Positions 60,394 to 64,000 of a stretch of DNA of 64,000 nt are shown piece after piece. Numbering within the stretch: the stretch's first letter is position 1; every line of letters starts with the position of its first letter. Made by a program: the position numbers and the translations under genes. The notes under the pieces are model-generated. The model had not been told where the DNA came from and ran no database searches. It was given only the letters and a program-made list of their open reading frames with translations. The DNA is from Deroplatys truncata. Taxonomy: Eukaryota; Arthropoda; Insecta; Mantodea; Mantidae. The stretch covers positions 66,200,364 through 66,264,363 of the forward strand of contig CM060980.1 in assembly GCA_030765065.1 (NCBI GenBank). Reading direction: 5' to 3'.

Positions 60394-60941
60394 AATAAAA
60401 TTGTAGGCGTCTACGGCCATTGTCCATAATAACTTAATTGTCTTCCGGTGAAGGCCGCGTGACGCTTAATAAAGTTGCCGACGTTTCGCCCTTCATGTTG
60501 AGAGCTTCTTCTGGGGACTGCCAGAAGTTTGCTTGCGCTCATATTTATACTGCGAAATGCAGTCCATCCTACTCGACGCAACGAACATATCACATCCCCA
60601 TAACATGGACAGCCTGAAAGATCAGCATTGGCTTAACATATTTATAAAACAGGCCACCATATCGACTTTCACAACAATATTGAGACCTTAGCTGTATGTG
60701 ACCGCTTCTTGCACAGAATAGTACGAGAAGACGTAGAAATTTTTTAACATAAATGATTATTGAACAGAGACTTTGGAAAACTCCTTAATGCAGCATGGAA
60801 AACATGCTTACGGAACACAAAATTAGTGGCAAGCTACCAGCCAATCAGGAGCACGATCTCAGAAGCTCTCAACATGAAGGGTGAAACGTCGGCAATTTTA
60901 TTATACCTGAGGCTGCCTTCACTGGAAAATAGTCAAGATAT
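60394..60941 (+). mobile_element. Truncated Penelope-like retroelement
   Basis: The insertion is flanked by a 13-bp direct repeat with one mismatch (CATTTAAAAGGTA at 60381-60393, CATTTAAAGGGTA at 60942-60954). Inverted terminal segments include a 43-bp core (60467-60509 with 60861-60903) containing GAAACGTCGGC. Between them lies a fragment of a Penelope-type C-terminal domain. Penelope-like elements are known for terminal repeats in odd orientations and for hammerhead-related sequence in those repeats. Both fit, although a full hammerhead fold is not shown here. The reverse transcriptase is absent. Confidence 0.7.
60637..60840 (+). pseudogene. Penelope-like C-terminal (GIY-YIG-type) remnant
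   Basis: One frame, broken by stops at 60745 and shortly after, reads HIYKTGHHIDFHNN, DRFLHRIVREDVEIF and LLNRDFGKLLNAAWKTC. The pattern H...TGH.IDF, then RI.RE..EI, then NRD.G..L..AW, matches the C-terminal part that follows the GIY-YIG endonuclease core in Penelope-like elements. The GIY and YIG motifs themselves are missing, as is everything upstream. This is a family-level assignment by eye. Confidence 0.65.
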
Positions 60942-61487
60942 CATTTAAAGGGTAGTTTGGGGTGGGGATTTTAATGAAAATCTTCATGTTTTTGGAAGAT
61001 ACGGAATTTGCATTTATGGAACTTTTCATTTTCTAGTTATGCTGTTCGCAGTCACATGACACACTCACACACGAACCGTTTTCTAGAAATGCTTTGTTGG
61101 GATTCAGGGGGTCCCAAAACAGTATTTCTAGTGACGATGTAAAATTTTAAGTGGAATATAATAGCTTTTCTACCTAGTAGGTACTTGTTAGAGAAAGTAA
61201 AAATATCCCGCATGCCAGTATTTATTCAGGTGAAAACATAATATTCCAGGAGCTTTCTGATATTGTTAACTACGGACGATTGCTATGAAATTATAATATG
61301 AGTTAAGGCCTGTTTACACTATAGAATCTACAACATTCTAATTGTCGTAAAGAGACTCGAAATAAACCTTTAGAAATATCTCATAAGTGAACTATGGTTC
61401 ACTTTTAAAACAATAAAACAATGCTCATCATGGTGTTTAATAGCATTTGCATCAGTATTTAAATCAATTAGAAGAATAAACATCGCA

Positions 61488-61755
61488 AAAAAATTGAGTT
61501 TTATTTATCGACGCTCTTTAACTGCTAAGGGTCCTTAGCGTCCCATTCTATATTGGGCGTGAAGGACCATAATTTTGCTCAGAGGTCTCTTTATCAGGTT
61601 TGAGGTTCTTTTACGTGCCGTAAATCTACGACACGGCACCACCGGCTTTACTTCCCTTCCGAAGGAAGCCGTGCTTAGGATTTTTACGCCCTCGACCGGC
61701 GACCTCGAGAACTAGAGACTAGCATGATAACCACTACACCACGGTGGACGACATC
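61488..61755 (-). mobile_element. SINE-A copy
   Basis: The body is complete, with the head at the right end (minus strand CCACCGTGGTGTAGTGGTTA near 61728-61747). The box-B area is shortened (GAGGTCGCCGGTCGAGGG). 9-bp flanks AACATCGCA (61479-61487) and AACATTGCA (61756-61764) differ by one base. Confidence 0.8.
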
Positions 61756-61764
61756 AACATTGCA

Positions 61765-62056
61765 GATATTCACATTCTATAGTAGGGTGATTTTGGTTCT
61801 GCCACAATCAGCAGGTGTCCTTGGCTTGCTGCCTTTGTTTCGCTTTAATCTTACCCTTACGCCTAAGGGAACACGCGTTTCAGCTCACAACCTTCATTAC
61901 ATTGCCGAGTTGGGTGTCCTTTGAACTCCAGGTTTTCTGAAGATGCTAACCAGTACACTGCTACCGACCATTAAGAAATATCACGGAAATATGTTCTCTT
62001 CGAGTTCTTTAGAACCATTAGGAATAAAAGTAAATGTTACCAACAAGTAACACTCC
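61765..62056. other. Unassigned stretch
   Basis: Nothing recognised. Confidence 0.45.
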
Positions 62057-62316
62057 ACTCCGAACTGGAATGTCGTTCGTTTTACAAGGTTAGCTAGCTG
62101 AGGTGGCGTAGAGACGTAATGTAAGCCTTAGAGAAGTCGGGGACATTACAGAGCCCGGAACTCTAGCGCTCTGGGACTGGCTGAACGTACCACGCTCAAA
62201 ATGTCAGCGCTCGAAAATGTTTAAATATAATTTTAAGAACAACTGTTTCAATTTCTGAGAAGCACACCTCTTACCCAGCTCACCTTACAATCGGAACGAC
62301 ATTCCATTTGAACGAG
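62057..62316. mobile_element. Short TIR element (MITE-like)
   Basis: GGAATGTCGTTC opens at about 62067 and its complement GAACGACATTCC closes at about 62305. Similarity continues inward (TTTACAAGGTTAGCT versus TTGTAAGGTGAGCT on the complement), giving about 33-bp imperfect TIRs. The roughly 250-bp element is noncoding. The target duplication and superfamily are unclear. Confidence 0.55.
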
Positions 62317-64000
62317 TCGAATGTTCCTTATAAGAAAATTTAAAAAGTGCCTCTTCTATCACTAGTGAAATGGAGGGACCTTTTGTCTATTACACCTTAT
62401 ATAATTATCTATTAACAATGTTGTTAATTAAAGAATTTATATAGAATAAACACCTAAGATATTACCTTAATTTCCCTTATTTTCTATAATTGTCTATACA
62501 AAGTGTATCTAACTGTATTCACCAAAATGTGTAATGTAGGTCTGCAAAATATTGAAACGATTGCGCTTTCATTGCTTCCTAAAAATGTTCAACGCGTGTT
62601 CTTACCAACAACATTACAGATTAAAGGTTTGGAATTTTTTCAAGATAAACGTTATGAGCAGAACTCGAATATTAGGCAAAATGCCTTTTTTATGGGTGAT
62701 AGTAAATTAACAGTTATGTAGATATAATCGGTTTTTGAAGCATTTGGAAGTGATAGCAGTTTGTATTTTGCCTTTTTAAGTGCAGCTACCTATTTGAATT
62801 GTAAATACCAAATTTTGCCCCTTTTAAATCACATTAAACTTGTTCAATTTATTTCCAAATTTTATATTACATTCAGAGAGTCACGTATATTGACTTCTTT
62901 TACGTTGAAATGGACCATCCATTGTGTTGTAATATTTGTTACCTTGTAAGGTTTCTGCATTTCTGTTTGAAAATGGGCTCCACAATATTAGCCAGTACTA
63001 TAAATAAATAAAATAATAATAAAATAAAAATAAAATAAACTCTGCAATACACCATCCTGGTATCTTGTTTCCTAAACCAGGACGTGTATTCCAAATTTGT
63101 GATATATTTAACTCGGCTTTAATTTGATACATTATTGAACATATTTTGGCCTATAATGTGGTAAAAAAAAAGAAATTAGATAAAATCAATAAAATAAAAG
63201 TAATAAAGTATAAATTCGAAATGTAATAATCACAATTGAAATTTAAATAAAAAATACATTCAAATACTGTTACTGGAGGCCGGAAACATAAAATAACTGG
63301 TACAACTATTCCCGATTTGTAGTAAATAGTTAGTAAATTAAACAATATAAATGTAATAAAATATTCCGTAGGAGATACTGTACGGAAAACATTTTGACCA
63401 ACAGTGGTGCTCAGTTACTATCATGTGTAAGCAGACAACAACACTTACACTAGTATAATTTATGGTCATGTGTATTCAACTGATGGAACGGTTTTATTGC
63501 GTAAGGTTTGTGAGAAACAGTTACACGTAAAAAGTATTTTATTAATCAACACATGTTAACAGTAAGCAAAAATCTGCTCTCGCTTCAAAGAATAATGACA
63601 AGAAAATAAAGTCCGCTTCCAATAGTCGTTGCCACATCTAGCAGTCAGTTTTTTCATTAGATCTGTGAAGTCTAATACAACATTTGCAATAATATGTATA
63701 TGTATATATATGTGTGTGTGTGTAATTTGTTTAATTTTATTACCAGTACTGGTCTTTATATTACGATTATAACTTTTTTAAAATTTATAATGCACTTTTT
63801 CTGTTTTTATTGTCATTTTGGGCTGCCTGTTTGGATTGTTATAAATGCCTAAACATCGGGACATTATGAGAATTATTTAAAAGGCATATTTTGCGCAAAA
63901 TACCCTTAATATATTCATGGAATAATTGACATAACAGTAAAAGAATTAATAAGCCTTTGTGTTTTTAATAAATTACATACACAATTTTAGCATACATTTT
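62317..64000. other. Unassigned AT-rich stretch
   Basis: A TA/TG microsatellite occupies about 63691-63722. No gene, TIR pair or tRNA-like head recognised. Confidence 0.5.

Larger units (their letters stand above)
59861..61201 (+). mobile_element. Family H copy split by a Penelope-like insertion
   Basis: The 5' terminus TCTGATGAATTGCATTCACA is at 59861. Module A runs to about 60070 and module B to 60393. After the insertion it resumes at CATTTAAAGGGTAGTTTGGG (60942) and ends with AGAGAAAGTA at about 61200. The CA tract is reduced to CACATGACACACTCACACAC (61053-61072). The matching sequences at both insertion edges show a clean interruption. Confidence 0.85.

Overview
The window looks like gene-poor, AT-rich nuclear DNA of an insect, either intergenic or deep intronic. 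I find no gene with an intact reading frame, no convincing host exon, no rRNA, no functional tRNA and no prokaryotic feature. Nearly everything recognisable is a transposable-element relic: Tc1/mariner DNA transposons, at least three non-LTR retrotransposon fragments, a truncated Penelope-like element, and several tRNA-related SINE families. A large repeat family that I call family H accounts for most of the rest. This mixture of many tRNA SINEs, mariners and Penelope-like sequence suggests a large-genome insect, perhaps polyneopteran (cockroach, stick insect or cricket type). That placement is an inference.

Layout. 1-12 kb: family H copies at 1-703, 3294-3596, 6905-8323 (with a nested MITE) and 10803-11536; a complete but dead Tc1-like element (4507-5870); a SINE (9308-9585); and a palindromic mariner remnant (9740-10260). 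12-17 kb: a TTAA-flanked non-autonomous element, then about 4 kb of unassigned DNA. 17.4-20.6 kb: a degraded Tc/mariner element directly abutting an antisense LINE that carries a nested SINE. 22.6 kb: a nested palindrome with hammerhead-like signals. 23-25 kb: two SINEs. 25.5-30.4 kb: an inverted family H copy followed by a head-to-tail modular family H array of about 3.9 kb, the most striking structure in the window. 30.5-41 kb: SINEs, a 460-bp foldback element holding two inverted tRNA-like units, and a SINE nested in another SINE. 44-50 kb: three LINE relics. 51.9-53.1 kb: two SINEs around a 100-bp tandem duplication. 55.4-55.8 kb: a promoter or LTR-like segment (CRE, CCAAT, TATA, 36-bp tandem repeats, AATAAA). 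59.9-61.2 kb: a family H copy split by a Penelope-like insertion, with a SINE just after. 62-64 kb: a small TIR element and unassigned DNA.

The parts do not form a pathway. They record layered insertions: LINEs probably mobilised the SINEs (9-14 bp target duplications are visible for most), and family H serves repeatedly as an insertion target. Family names H and SINE-A to SINE-D are labels made here. Family-level assignments come from motifs read by eye and not from database searches.
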